Shown here piece after piece: positions 21,705-33,800 of a stretch of 64,000 bases of DNA. Under the pieces are notes generated by a model that was not told the origin of the DNA, did no database searches, and worked only from the letters and a program-made list of their open reading frames with translations. Numbering within the stretch: position 1 is the stretch's first letter; each line of letters starts with the position of its first letter. The position numbers and the translations under genes are program-made. The stretch covers positions 5,284,001-5,348,000 of the forward strand of contig CATNEN010000024.1 in NCBI GenBank assembly GCA_950097015.1, written 5' to 3'. This DNA is from Macrostomum hystrix. Taxonomy: Eukaryota; Platyhelminthes; Macrostomidae.

Positions 21705-22405
21705 TCAAGATGCACTGGCTCCCAAAAATACACTACGGAGATACGAAACACACTTTAAAATTGAATAACCCGCAGACGCTTTCATGAATCAGCCTGAACT
21801 TTTACACATCCAATCAACTCGATTGCATCAGAGGTTTTGTAAATTTTCATTGCGATTGATGCAGTAGAAGTGTCTGCCTGCGAATGTCAAGCTGGCTCCC
21901 AAAAATACACTACGGAGATACGAACACACTTTAACATTGAATAACCCGCAGACGCTTTCATGAATCAGTCTGAAATTTTACACATTCAATCAACTCGATT
22001 GCATCAGAGGTTTTGTAAATTTTCATTGCGATTGAGGCAGTAGAAGTGTCTGCCTGCGAATGTCAAGCTGGCTCCCAAAAATACACTACGGAGATACGAA
22101 ACACACTTTAAAATTGAATAACCCGCAGACGCTTTCATGAATCAGTCTGAAATTTTACACATCCAATCAACTCGATTGCATCAGAGGTTTTGTAAATTTT
22201 CATTGCGATTGATGCAGTAGAAGTGTCTGCCTGCGAATGTCAAGCTGGCTCCCAAAAATACACTACGGAGATACGAAACACACTTTAACATTGAATAACC
22301 CGCAGACGCTTTCATGAATCAGTCTGAAATTTTACACATCCAATCAACTCGATTGCATCAGAGGTTTTGTAAATTTTCATTGCGATTGATGCAGTAGAAG
22401 TTACT
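21705..22405 (-). repeat. 176-bp satellite array, right arm, about 4 units
   Basis: Reverse-oriented copies of the left-arm satellite, with the block GCTCCCAAAAATACACTACG recurring at about 21719, 21895, 22070 and 22248. The innermost unit is cut and joined to non-satellite sequence at about 21700. The array merges outward into the shared outer arm (22405-22645). Confidence 0.93.
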
Positions 22406-22744
22406 TTTTGAAAGTACAAGAATATACACTGCGGAGATAGGAACAAACTTCAAAGCTGGGTAATTCTTTTATGCATTGACAAAAATAAATTATATTTATT
22501 TTGGAACGTTATCCTAGTTGCATCAGAAGATCTTGTAAGTTTCGCTGTAATTGAATGGTTATTTTTTAAGTTACAATACTCTTGTTTGAATGTGAATGTG
22601 AATGTGAATGTCAATCGGGAAATTAATACGTCGATTGAAATCACTTAACCGTCGTTTAAACGAACAAAAACTACGCGATTAATGTGATATCGCGTGCTTA
22701 TGTAAAATGCATGCAACAATAACAACAAACCACAACAAAAGACG

Positions 22745-23839
22745 CTAACCCCAAAAGTCAGGGAGGCAGCGTCAGATGGCGCGCCGCAGAGCCAGCGCGC
22801 GAACATGGTACGCGCCGGTGGCAGTGTCGGGCGCCACGCGGCGTCGCTCAGCAAGCAGTCGACTTGGCCGCGCGGGTCCGAGCCTGGGCGCGCCTGAACG
22901 GGGTGAGCAGGGTGAGCAGCAGGACGTCCTGGGCGGGCTGGCCGCAGTAGCGAATAACGTGGCCCGCTAGTCGAAGTATGGTGGCGCAGGATGGTGGACG
23001 GGCCTTGCAGCTGGGCTCTCTCGTACGAGCCTCTCGGTCCCGACGCTCTCGTCAGCTTGAAAGGCCGCACAGAGCAGCCCCGAGTGCACTGAGTCCAGCT
23101 GCCGCTCCAGCGTTGCCGTCAGCGTCCACGACTCGGCATTTTACAGCAGGACGGTCTTGACCACCGCCTGCCACAGCTGAGCCCTCTGGTGGTCAGCCAG
23201 CGCTGTGGACTGGAGGACGGCCCGGATCGAACGGTAGGCCGCCCATGCGAGTCCTCTGCGCCGCCGGATGTTCTCTTCCACGTTGGGCACCAGACCGCCG
23301 AAGTAAGTGAACCGCTGGCAGCGTGCGAGCGAGATGATCTGCCCGTCTGCGCCGCGGCACGTCAGGTCCGCTGGAATGTCGGCCAGCACGGTCAGCACCT
23401 CGGTATTAAGCGTGTTGATCACTAGGCCGACGCTTGATGCCACCTCAGCCAACCTGTCAATCTGGCGCTGGGCACCTTCGACAGTCGAGGACAGGAGGGC
23501 GAGGTCGTCGGCGTAGCCAAGCACGCTGAGGCGCTTCTCATCGTGGCGGCGACCGATGCGTCTGTGCAGCAGGAAGCCGTCTTCCACCGAGGGGAGCGCA
23601 GTCCGAAGCACCCAGTCCAGGAGAAGCACGAAGAGGAACGGGGCTAGCGTCTCGCCCTGCAGCACTCCTGACGAGGTGGCAAATAGGTCGGACAGGCCGT
23701 CCGCCGTAACAACATCAGCGCGCGTGTCGCGATACAGAGACATGACAGCGGCGACTAGCTGCTCCGGGACCCGGTAGGCATGAAGGACAAGTGAGATCGC
23801 GGCTCTCGACACCAAGTCAAACGCCTTGCGGAAGTGCAA
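22745..23839 (-). pseudogene. LINE reverse transcriptase fragment, degraded
   Basis: On the minus strand a 232-codon open stretch (23839 to 23141) carries reverse-transcriptase motifs in order: FRKAFD, SGVLQGETLAPFLF and the catalytic YADDLALL, then a thumb-like FTYFGGLVPN. Past KTVLL a stop codon falls inside what would be a further block (AESWTLTATLERQLD), and later pieces lie in shifted frames down to about 22745. The 5' part (endonuclease and the start of the RT) is missing; homology begins abruptly at about 23839. It is a dead copy of a non-LTR retrotransposon. The clade is not certain. It abuts the right end of the 5.2 kb foldback-like element at 22646. Confidence 0.85.
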
Positions 23840-25259
23840 AAATCGAATATAAGTGCAACAACAGCATTACTATACACCCTTTTGCTACGAGTTTTTTCCC
23901 GCCGTTTTTCCACCTTCTGGTATCATTTCGTGCCTCACAAAAGTTCTTTTCAGTGCGTAGGCAAGTTTATTTATGCAATCCAAAATATTTTTACCTTTTT
24001 GATTCACAGCTACAGATTTGAATATCATATCATATTCTGCCCGAGGACCAATGTAGTCCTTGATTTCTGCCTGACGTCTAAAAAAATCTACTCCCGTTGC
24101 TCCTAATATCCTTTTAATTTCTGATCGAAAAGCGGTGTCTCAAGTGCCCTGTAGGCGCTGAAAAATTACGGACCAAAAACTCGAACATTCCGTACCGTTA
24201 GATCACTAATTTAAAAAGTCAGCTCCTTAATTTTAAAGAGACTAAAATTGTTTAGAAACTTTTGGACACTCCTTTTGTTCTCGGCAAGGACCATTGTAGG
24301 GACTTGATCACTTTGTTCTCGGCAAGGACCATTGTAGGGACTTGATCACAATTTGTTCTCGGCAAAGACCATTGTAAAAACACAGTACGTATACTACAGT
24401 GATCCATGTCGGCTCTCTGCTGAGTAATTAGCATTAAAAGGCCAAATAATTTTTGATTTTCTCTATCTTTAGTACATGTCTCTCCATAATTAGTGGCTGT
24501 AGATAACCTTTTAATAACAAATTGCTGCTAGCCGCAGTTTCATGTTTATGAGGCCAATTGAATTACGGTGAGAATTGTGTCATTGTAATTTAGTCATACT
24601 CGTCAGCTTAAACTGTTTATTCTCTGAGTGTTAGATTAACTTGAGTAACAAATTCAATTTCCACACAACACGCCCTAACTGGCAGGTCACCGACATTGAA
24701 TAAACTATTTCGAAGAAAAAAGAATTGATTTTGTGCTTTGACGCAGTTTATTTACATGAGCACATATTTTTTTATGAGTAACCGCTGAAGTATGTTTGCA
24801 GTGTAGCTGAACATATAATTTGCTCGGCAGACATTTTTGCCGATTAAAAGCGAATGTGTAGATCTCATTAAATGATAGATGTTTTACATAAACTATAGCA
24901 GCTTTGGTAGGTTGAAATATAAAACGAGAATTTGTCCCTGCTCAACATCATAAATTGCTGCCTGACATGTACTTGCATATATGCGACTCAAAACAGACAT
25001 AAAAATTGTACTGCTGGGCATTTTACTATCAGATTATAAAGCTCTAGAAACTAGAAGCACAATAGAAGCGTTTACGGACACTCAAAAAGTGCATTTTCAC
25101 ACAGTGCGATCAGCTAGCGGATTCGGGAGTCAGAAAACGTTCAGGAAGGACTCCATGAGTTGTTCGTCGCTAAATAAAACAAGCAATTTATAAGCGACTA
25201 ATGCACACAATTTTAACAGTTGGGCGTATGAACTAAAGTTATGTTACAGCACAAAGCTA
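23840..25259. other. Intergenic, mostly unique AT-rich DNA
   Basis: No gene is recognised. It contains the three-unit repeat at 24262-24375 and probably the 3' flank of the DUF4139 gene toward its right end. Confidence 0.35.
24262..24375. repeat. Short tandem repeat of about 38 bp, three units
   Basis: TTGTTCTCGGCAAGGACCAT followed by TGTAGGGACTTGATCA occurs three times in a row; the third unit is diverged. Confidence 0.8.
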
Positions 25260-25265
25260 TTTATT
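25260..25265 (-). terminator. Candidate poly(A) signal of the DUF4139 gene
   Basis: TTTATT on the plus strand reads AATAAA on the minus strand, about 280 bp after the stop codon. Confidence 0.35.
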
Positions 25266-25546
25266 GGCTATGTGTGTCTGTTAGTTAAAACAAAACCTGC
25301 AAACCGCTACTGTGACATCAATCAAATGTCTATAATGTAAAATTGAACAACAGAATTGCTGGCAAGAAGAATTTTTGTTCAGGAAATTTAGCGCTATTAA
25401 AAAATCATTTTTACTGGGACATGACCACGGAGTAACATTTGTGGATCCGGCATAATATAAGTCCAGTTGCATAACAATATAGTACAAGGCTATAGTGCAG
25501 TCAAATGTACTTTTAGCTGCCCGCCTCTGTAGAGTTCTCCGAAGAC

Positions 25547-28500
25547 TCAGGCCTCGGACACTGTGTAGTCCAGGGATTCGCCAGCCGGATGCTCGATGCT
25601 GTACCGCAGCACCAGCTCCTTGGCTTCGCCTATGCAAAAGTACATTAGAATAAAATTCAGACTTTGTTTCAATAAAATAATAATTAAATGTTTAGAAGTT
25701 AATAGTTTGAAAATAATAATATTTTATTACACCATCGGGCCAGATGCGCAGCCGACAGCACAGCCGCAGCTATTTCGTACGGCTGTTCAGTCCATGGGCA
25801 AACGCCAAACCACCCTCAATTACCCCAGCTAGTGCTGGTACCCATTCAACAGCTGGGTGAACTGAAGTCGAGCAGAGTTGTGTCTTGCTAATAGATAAAA
25901 AATATTCCAGTGGAGTCGGGAGTCGAACCCTCGTTCTTCAAGTTGCCAGTCCGACGCTCTAACCACTAGCCTACACCCCAAGTTAGAGATTAGACATAGC
26001 CCAGTCTATCCAGTGCCACAGCCGCAGCTATTGCCTGACCCTTCCAGAGGCTGTGTACAGCCGTTAAGTCCATGGACTGAGTACCGGTACCCACTTGTAC
26101 AGTTGGATTAACTGAATCAATGGAGAATTAATTGATTCGCTTAAGTACATTTTGTGTCAACTTCGACTCTTGGGTTAAAGCTTTTAGTTTTCCTTGAATG
26201 AATAATGCATACCCAAGTTAGTAATTTTGATCCAGTGTACTGAAAAGGCTTTGGTATGTGAATCTACGTACGTATAGAATGTCACGAATCAAATATAGTC
26301 TTGCATGGATACTATAAAACTCAGACGGGCGTTTAATAATGGGTCATTCAGCCTCACCAACCAAGGACCTAATTGCGAAGTCGCATTCCTTCGTCAGTCA
26401 GGAGCCCATAGATAGTGCAGGCAGGCATTGTGAATCTCTGTGAGCTCTAAGAGGAGCGTCTCTGGCAGCCACAGAATCAGCGGGAGCTAAAGTAATTAGG
26501 CGATAAAAATGTGTCCCTAATGAGACCGACAGTCTTACCCACCCGCATTGAGGCGGGCCGCAAGCCAAAATAAAGACCACGTGGAACTGTAATGCTCTTA
26601 ATTAGGCCGCATTCAGATGAATAGAAAGGCACAAGGGATAAGATATTCTTTAATACTAGCACACGGCGATTTCAATATGAGATATCATATCTGATCTGAA
26701 CGTTAACAATATTACTCACCCGATTCAAGATCTACGTCCCACTCGACGTTGTTAGCCTTGTTGACTCGAATTGGCTTCTGCCTGTCGTACTTCTCCGAAT
26801 GCTTGACGTTCGGCTCAAGCAGGTTCACCTGTGGCATTAGTGAGAAATGGCAACCATAGATACCAAGTCCTGACCATATGATAATATATTATTCTCTAGA
26901 TGGGCCACTTAAGCACTGCGACAATTGGCAAAATGTGACTGTCGTTTTTGTCACTGGCTTGAAAAGCCGAAGTGAATAGTGGAATTGAGATTTTGAACTC
27001 AGTAGCTTAGTTAAGTTAAAAAAGATTGCGAATGCGAATATTGAGTTTCAATCAGTGTTGCATTATACGTCATATACAAATGGTAACGTGGTTTTAGTCT
27101 CGTTTTTTATGCATAGTGTTATATTTTTACATTTGCTTCTATGGCCACATGGTGGTTACAAGGACCACTAGAAGGACGGGAGACTTTGTTTCTTGGAAAA
27201 TTTATTAAAGGCTGAGATTTTCACGGAAAAATGCACTAGCGGGATAGGAACTTTTCACGCTTTTCACATTAAAATGTGGATAACGTTTTATTGGGGGTAA
27301 TACACTTATACTGGATTAGAACGTGACTGTTAAATTGAGTCGGTCACTAGATAGCCATTGATAGGCTATTGTGCTTCATGAAAATAAATAAAAATAAAAT
27401 GAAAGTCGTTTATATATTACAAAAAGCTTTCTAAAATCTAATCTAATCTAATCTAATCTAATCTAATCTAATCTAAACTAATTCTAGTCTAATCTAATCT
27501 AATCTAATCTAATATAATCTAATCTAATCTAATATATCTAAATCTAGTCTAATCTAATCTAATCTAATCTAGTCTAATCTAATCTAATCTAATATAATAT
27601 AATGTAATCTAATCTAATCTAATCTAATATAATCTAATCTAATCTAATCTAAATCTAGTCTAATCGAATCGAATCTAATCTAATCTAATCTAATCTAGTC
27701 TAATCTAATCTAATCTAATCTAACCTAATCTAATCTAATCTAATCTAATCTAATCTAATCTAATCTAATCTAATCTAATCTAATATAAATCTAAACTTTT
27801 TTAAATTCGTTGAAGCAACATATTTTGCACTATATATTAAATAAACAGCACTGGATCTGCTTCCAAAAAAAAGTTATCAACATTTTTGTGAGAAAAACGT
27901 GAAAAGTTCCTATCTCGCTAGTGCATTTTTCCGTGAAAATCAGCCTTTAATGAAATTTTCCAAGAAAGGAAGTGTCCCGTACTTATTCTTCTAGTGGTCC
28001 TTGGGTGGTTAATGATTGACCAATCATGTGGACATATAATTTTTAGTCCTGACTTCACGACTAGATAATCGTCTTTTTTAGAAAATTATAAACTTTAAGT
28101 TCGTATATTTCTAACCTTAATCTTTTCCTCTAGGGGAAGCGGATAAGACTCCATGACCGTGACGCGGATGGCCTTCTGGTGATTGTTCTTGACTTCAATG
28201 ACCTGCCGGTGCAGAAAGGTCACCGTTTTCGACTGGCCAGTGTCGCGCTTCTTGAACATGGGCTTGTAGGCAATCTTGATGCCGTGGTCAGCTCCCAGGT
28301 GACAGCTGAACTCTTCCATCGGGGCTGCCGCCTTCAGGTCGGACTGAGAAGGGAGGAAGTGAAAATTAGGAATGCATCTTCTGCTTATAAGCATCCTAGA
28401 AATAATCTAAATTCGATTCCTATTGCGACAACTTAATTCTCCGTTACATCAGTTCACACAGCTGCAGAAATTCCAATGCAGGCTACGTCGTCAAACACAG

Positions 28501-30815
28501 TCCATGGACTGAACACGTGTACGATAGCCGCGGCTGTCCACTGGCTGTACAACTAGTTCTTATGGGGTTGGGTGTCAACTCAATCTATCTAGAGAGAATT
28601 TTAACTATAAAAGCCGCGCAAAATATGTGCTCAACAAAATATGCGCTCAACAATATATGTAATTAGCAGTCTAATCTCGTACCTTTGAGACAAAGTTGTT
28701 GTCTACGTAGATATTGGCCGGCCCGGCCAGCAGGGCGTAGGCCGAAGTGTTGGTCACTCTGGCCTTCAAGTAGGCGTATGGAGCACGCTGTGGCACCGAT
28801 TCGTAGCTGAATGTCGGGCTCAGGTCGATGATGGCGATGGTTACCTTATGCGCCTCGCCATCCGATGGGATGGTGAACAGGCGCGGCACCTCGAACTGAG
28901 TGCTCTGAACGTTCAGCGAGGAGCGCAGCGTCTCCATCAGACGGATCTGGTTGCCCTGGAGACAGATGCGATAATTGTGAGCGAGTGTGAAGTGTGTGTT
29001 GACCAGCGAAACTTCGCGCGTCTATTGGATGTAAAATGTGCAGCCAATCATTATTGAGCCGAGGGAAAGGAAGTGGAGTGAGGTTGGCCTTGGGCTGCTG
29101 GGGTTTGGCTTATTGTGGGCTAATAATAATGAAAACTGCAGGAGGGCTGCGGGCAGTGGCACATAATTTGGAGACACTAGACCCGCAGCCAGCGAGGAGG
29201 TAATTCTGCCCATTTCGCTGACTCCTGAGCACACACGCACACAGATACTGTACGCAGGCACACGCTCACACAGGTGTGTACATCTGCCCTGAATTTCTCA
29301 TCGTCAGGCAGTGTAAACTCTCATTGTGCCTTGGAGGTTGGCCCTCAAGGGTGTAAATTTCACGACAAGCCCCCAAGCCTCCTCTCCGCGGCAGCGCCCC
29401 ACATAAATGTGGCCTCGCCGTGGAATCGAACTTAGGGACCGTGGTGCGAGAGGCAAACGCGTTAACCGCTCTGCCACCGACCCCCTATATCGACCAAATT
29501 CAAAAACGTCTTATAATAGTAGCGGCTGAGCATCGGAATCAGAAAAAGAGGTTGTCCCAGATCAGTTCAGATCGGGCTTCGATCGTGGCATCGCAGACAT
29601 CAACATATATCAATCTTTATCTGAAAATTTGCGACAAAAGTCAAGGATCAAGTTTGTCTATTTTCTTGTCTCTTAGCTTCCCTTGTAGTTGGACATAATT
29701 ATTTATTATCGCGCATCGAACTACTTGCAGTAGCTGTTAACAGTATCGCTACTCGAAAGCGCAGAAAAATTAGTGCGCTAGCAGCTGCAGCATAATTTGC
29801 AAAAGTAGGAGAGGAAAAAAGTGTTGGGATTAAGCGCCTGTTGTGTGCGACTGAGTGAGCAGGCCGGTCCGATGAGTCAGCTCGCTACTCACGTGACTCA
29901 TTCCTTTTTTCTCCCCTCGTCTTTTGCTCAATCCTCGCAAGCAACGCGCCGGGGGCCCCTTGGCGACAATTCTGGCGGAGGCGGGGTGGCCTAAAAAAGC
30001 TTAGGCCGGCTGCATCCAAGCAAACTGGGAGCTCAACTCCTCCGCCGCTGTCTTCCCTATCTCTCTCTCCTGCTTTCCTTCCTGTGCTCTCGCCGGTTCT
30101 CCTCTCCTTTATCCCATAATACCCCCTGCCTCCTCCCTCGCTGCCGCGGAGCAGAGGAAATTGGCGTGGCGCGGGGCAGGGTGGGGAGGGGCGGCTGCGT
30201 TATTTTTTACGAGGCGCATCTGAGCCCAGGATAGACAGAGGGAGGCATTGTGGGATGGGACGTTGCCTCTCTGTGTGTCTGAGTCACAATTTCAGGAGGC
30301 TGAGCGGGCAGGGAATTGAAAAAAGCATCCCTTTAATTTCTCTTCTCCAACTTCTTTTTTTCTCCAGCTTCTCATTCGTCATCCCATTTTTTATTATCTC
30401 TTTCTGGCAATCGGGCCCCGTGTTCTGATTGCATTTTTCTGGCTCCGATCCCGCAAGTGTTGCCCCCCCCCCTAGGATTTCCTTTCTGTCCGAGCCAGTG
30501 GTCAGTGGCTGTTCTGTAGCTCCTCCGGATTTTTCAAGTGGCAGTAGATTGTTTGTATTTGAGCTTTCTAAGCCTCCCAAAGTATTTCCGCCAAAAAATC
30601 CTCAACCTTCTATTCTCAGTTTCGATGCGCGAAGGCAAAGCAGTTGCCAGGGCTTTCCGGTTGCTGGGACGCAGTTCGGAGTGATCGAGCTGTGGGATAA
30701 AGAAATCTGGCATGGCGAGGGAAGGAGAGAGAGGGGGAGCTGGCGAGAATCAGTGGGATTTATATCCCATAGACCGTGGTCCCTCAAGCGTGGGACAGCT
30801 GTCACGTGCTACCGA

Positions 30816-30849
<34 letters not shown>

Positions 30850-33800
30850 AGAAAGAGGATGGAACTATCGAGCTGGGCGAGCGTGAGACATAGGGAAGGG
30901 GTCGAGATAAGCATCGCCTGATCGTGCAGCCAAATTGGCAGCGATTGGCTACTTAAAAGTCTGAAATCACAGTTTATCACATTGAAATGTCCCAAATCAC
31001 AATGTCTCCTTACGAAAGTAGCACAAGAAGGCAAGTTTAAGAAAGGAAGAACACTATATAATCAATTTAGGATTCATTTGGGAGACTTTTCCCAAGCTCT
31101 GTCAAGGAGTTGGACATTGATAGCCAAACATGTAAAACAATGTACCTCCTGCTGGCCGTTAGTGATTGAAGCGGCGGCGGCTGCAGCCCCAGCTGACGAG
31201 CTGGCCGCGTGCAGCGGAGTGCCCTCGATTGGCGTCCGGCCCGGGTCCTCGTTCATCGCCCCCTCGTCCGCGGAGGCGCCGGCGCCGCCGCCATCGGCGT
31301 CTGCGGATGACATCCGGGCCAGGCTGCTGGCCACTTTGTCGTTAGCGTGGAAGCTCAGAGCCTTCACCACGCGGCTGGACTTGCGCACCTTGGTTGCGGA
31401 CTTCCGCAGCGTCACGGTCGGCTCGCTGTGGGAATGAAAAACAATTTGTCTGCCTGCTTAGATAAGCTTATGTGCCACCAGTCCATGGACTGAACATTAG
31501 TTAACCAGCCATAGTGCATACGAGAATGCTTGGTGCGCCTACTCGTACTCAAATAATCTAAATTGAACAAGTCATATTTGCCTCTTCTAGACGCCAGATA
31601 GAGCTGAAGAGTAGATAAGCGGTGCCCTCCGACCCGGCATGAGTTCAATCCGCATCTCTGCGCCAATCTTCCCATCTCGAGTTTGTCTGACCAACGAATT
31701 AGACATCCCCACATTCACCCGGCGGCAATTCGAAATGCGATTTTCTAGGAATTGGGCCGCCTAACCCGTGGAGCCGGGGGGGCTGTTATCCGCGAAATTA
31801 GAAGAAACTTCTTCCGCCGAAGAAATGGGATGCGCCAAAGGGTTGCAACGGAACGCGGAGATGATGAGGCAGCGGAGGGAGAAAAAGGGAAGTCCCTGAT
31901 CGGTTCAGATCGGGATGACTCATCTACAAAATTCATTTCGTGTGTCTCTTTCCTCGCTTCTCAGCATTCTTCTGTCCCGTTCTTACAACCCTGAAGGCAC
32001 TGCGAAGGGCGACGGGCTGCTCATTCTTTCCCGCTCACTGAGCTGAGTTGACTAGCCTCATAATTATAGCATTGATCACCTGGGGCTAGCAGTTCAATAC
32101 CCACCTGTGCCCCCCCGATGGATCTGTCATTTGCATGACAGTCATTTGCCGAACCATTTCTATCCCGTTTGACCTTCGGAATCGGACCTGGAAAATCTCT
32201 CCCCTTGGGAAGAATTGCCGCCGAAGGGATGAAGAAACTTTAGAACTAGAAGGACGTCGATATTCGCACTGATTTTGATGACATTGGCAAGAGAAAATTT
32301 GAGACATTGGGCAACTAATTGCATTGAATCAAGGGTCAAGTTGACGGTAAAAGTTTAAATACGAGACAATAGTGGCTGTTAATCCATTTTATGCGGTGAG
32401 AATGCTTTGGAACTAATGCATATTCTAATCAAGTCTATCATCGATAGAAGACAGTTGCAGAGTGGCAGTATTCTAGGACCCAGGAAGATGAGTGCTAGCT
32501 TTAGAAGACCCAGGGAAGATATTGCTGGGTTTGGATGACCCGTTGATGAGAATGCTGGGTTTAGAAGACCCGGGGAAGAAAGTGCTGGGTTTAGAAGACT
32601 CGGGGGAAGAAAGTTTTGGGTTTAGAAGACCCGGGGAAAGAAAGTGCTGGGTTTAGAAGACCCGGGGAAGAAAGTGCTGGGTTTAGAAGACCCGGGGAAG
32701 AAAGTGTTGGGTTTAGAAGACCCGGGGGAAAGAAAGTGCTGGGTTTAGAAGACCCGGGGAAGAAAGTGCTGGGTTTAGAAGACCCGGGGGAAGAAAGTGT
32801 TGGGTTTAGAAGACCCGGGGGAAGAAAGTGTTGGGTTTAGAAGACCCGGGGAAGAAAGTGCTGGGTTTAGAAGACCCGGGGAAGAAAGTGTTGGGTTTAG
32901 AAGACCCGGGGAAGAAAGTGCTGGGTTTAGAAGACTCGGGGGAAGAAAGTTTTGGGTTTAGAAGACCCGGGGAAAGAAAGTGCTGGGTTTAGAAGACCCG
33001 GGGAAGAAAGTGCTGGGTTTAGAAGACCCGGGAAGAAAGTGTTGGGTTTAGAAGACCCGGGGGAAAGAAAGTGCTGGGTTTAGAAGACCCGGGGAAGAAA
33101 GTGCTGGGTTTAGAAGACCCGGGGGAAGAAAGTGTTGGGTTTAGAAGACCCGGGGGAAGAAAGTGTTGGGTTTAGAAGACCCGGGGAAGAAAGTGCTGGG
33201 TTTAGAAGACCCGGGGAAGAAAGTGTTGGGTTTAGAAGACCCGGGGAAGAAAGTGTTGGGTTCAGAAGACCCGGGGAAGAAAGTGCTGGGTTTAGAAGAC
33301 CCGGGGGAAGAAAGTGCTGGGTTTAGAAGACCCGGGGAAGAAAGTGCTGGGTTTAGAAGACCCGGGGGAAGAAAGTGCTGGGTTTAGAAGACCCGGGGAA
33401 GAAAGTGCTGGGTTTAGAAGACCCGGGGAAGAAAGTGCTGGGTTTAGAAGACCCGGGGGAAGAAAGTGCTGGGTTTAGAAGACCCGGGGAAGAAAGTGCT
33501 GGGTTTAGAAGACCCGGGGAAGAAAGTGCTGGGTTTAGAAGACCCGGGGGAAGAAAGTGCTGGGTTTAGAAGACCCGGGGAAGAAAGTGCTGGGTTTAGA
33601 AGACCCGGGGAAGAAAGTGTTGGGTTTAGAAGACCCGGGGGAAGAAAGTGCTGGGTTTAGAAGACCCGGGGGAAGAAAGTGCTGGGTTTAGAAGACCCGG
33701 GGAAGAAAGTGCTGGGTTTAGAAGACCCGGGGAAGAAAGTGTTGGGTTTAGAAGACCCGGGAAAGAAAGTGTTGGGTTTAGAAGACCCGATGGAAGAACG

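Larger units (their letters stand above)
17443..22645. mobile_element. 5.2 kb foldback-like composite element with satellite arms
   Basis: The two ends are inverted copies. AGTGATTTC opens the left end, its complement closes the right end, and both are flanked by TA (17441-17442 and 22646-22647). Each arm has an outer unique part of about 250 bp, including a short ATTCAC hexamer run, then a 176-bp tandem satellite in opposite orientation on the two sides: 11 units on the left (to about 19575) and about 4 on the right (from about 21705). The loop holds the 5' part of an LTR retrotransposon (19578-21535). The left end carries about 14 bp more than the right near 17452. TA could be a target duplication or the element's own end. 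No transposase is seen. Foldback or Galileo-type elements have similar architecture. Confidence 0.82.

Noticed and set aside
29400-29480. tRNA gene (A- and B-box present; also at 4977, 13700 and in SINE B copies)
   Set aside because: The tRNA-like part is only the head of repeated SINEs with long bodies and tails and does not fold as a clean cloverleaf by eye.
30429-30893. 154-codon plus-strand frame in a DUF4139 intron
   Set aside because: Low-complexity composition, alanine run from a CTG/GCT repeat, no domain, and no splice or start context that stands out.
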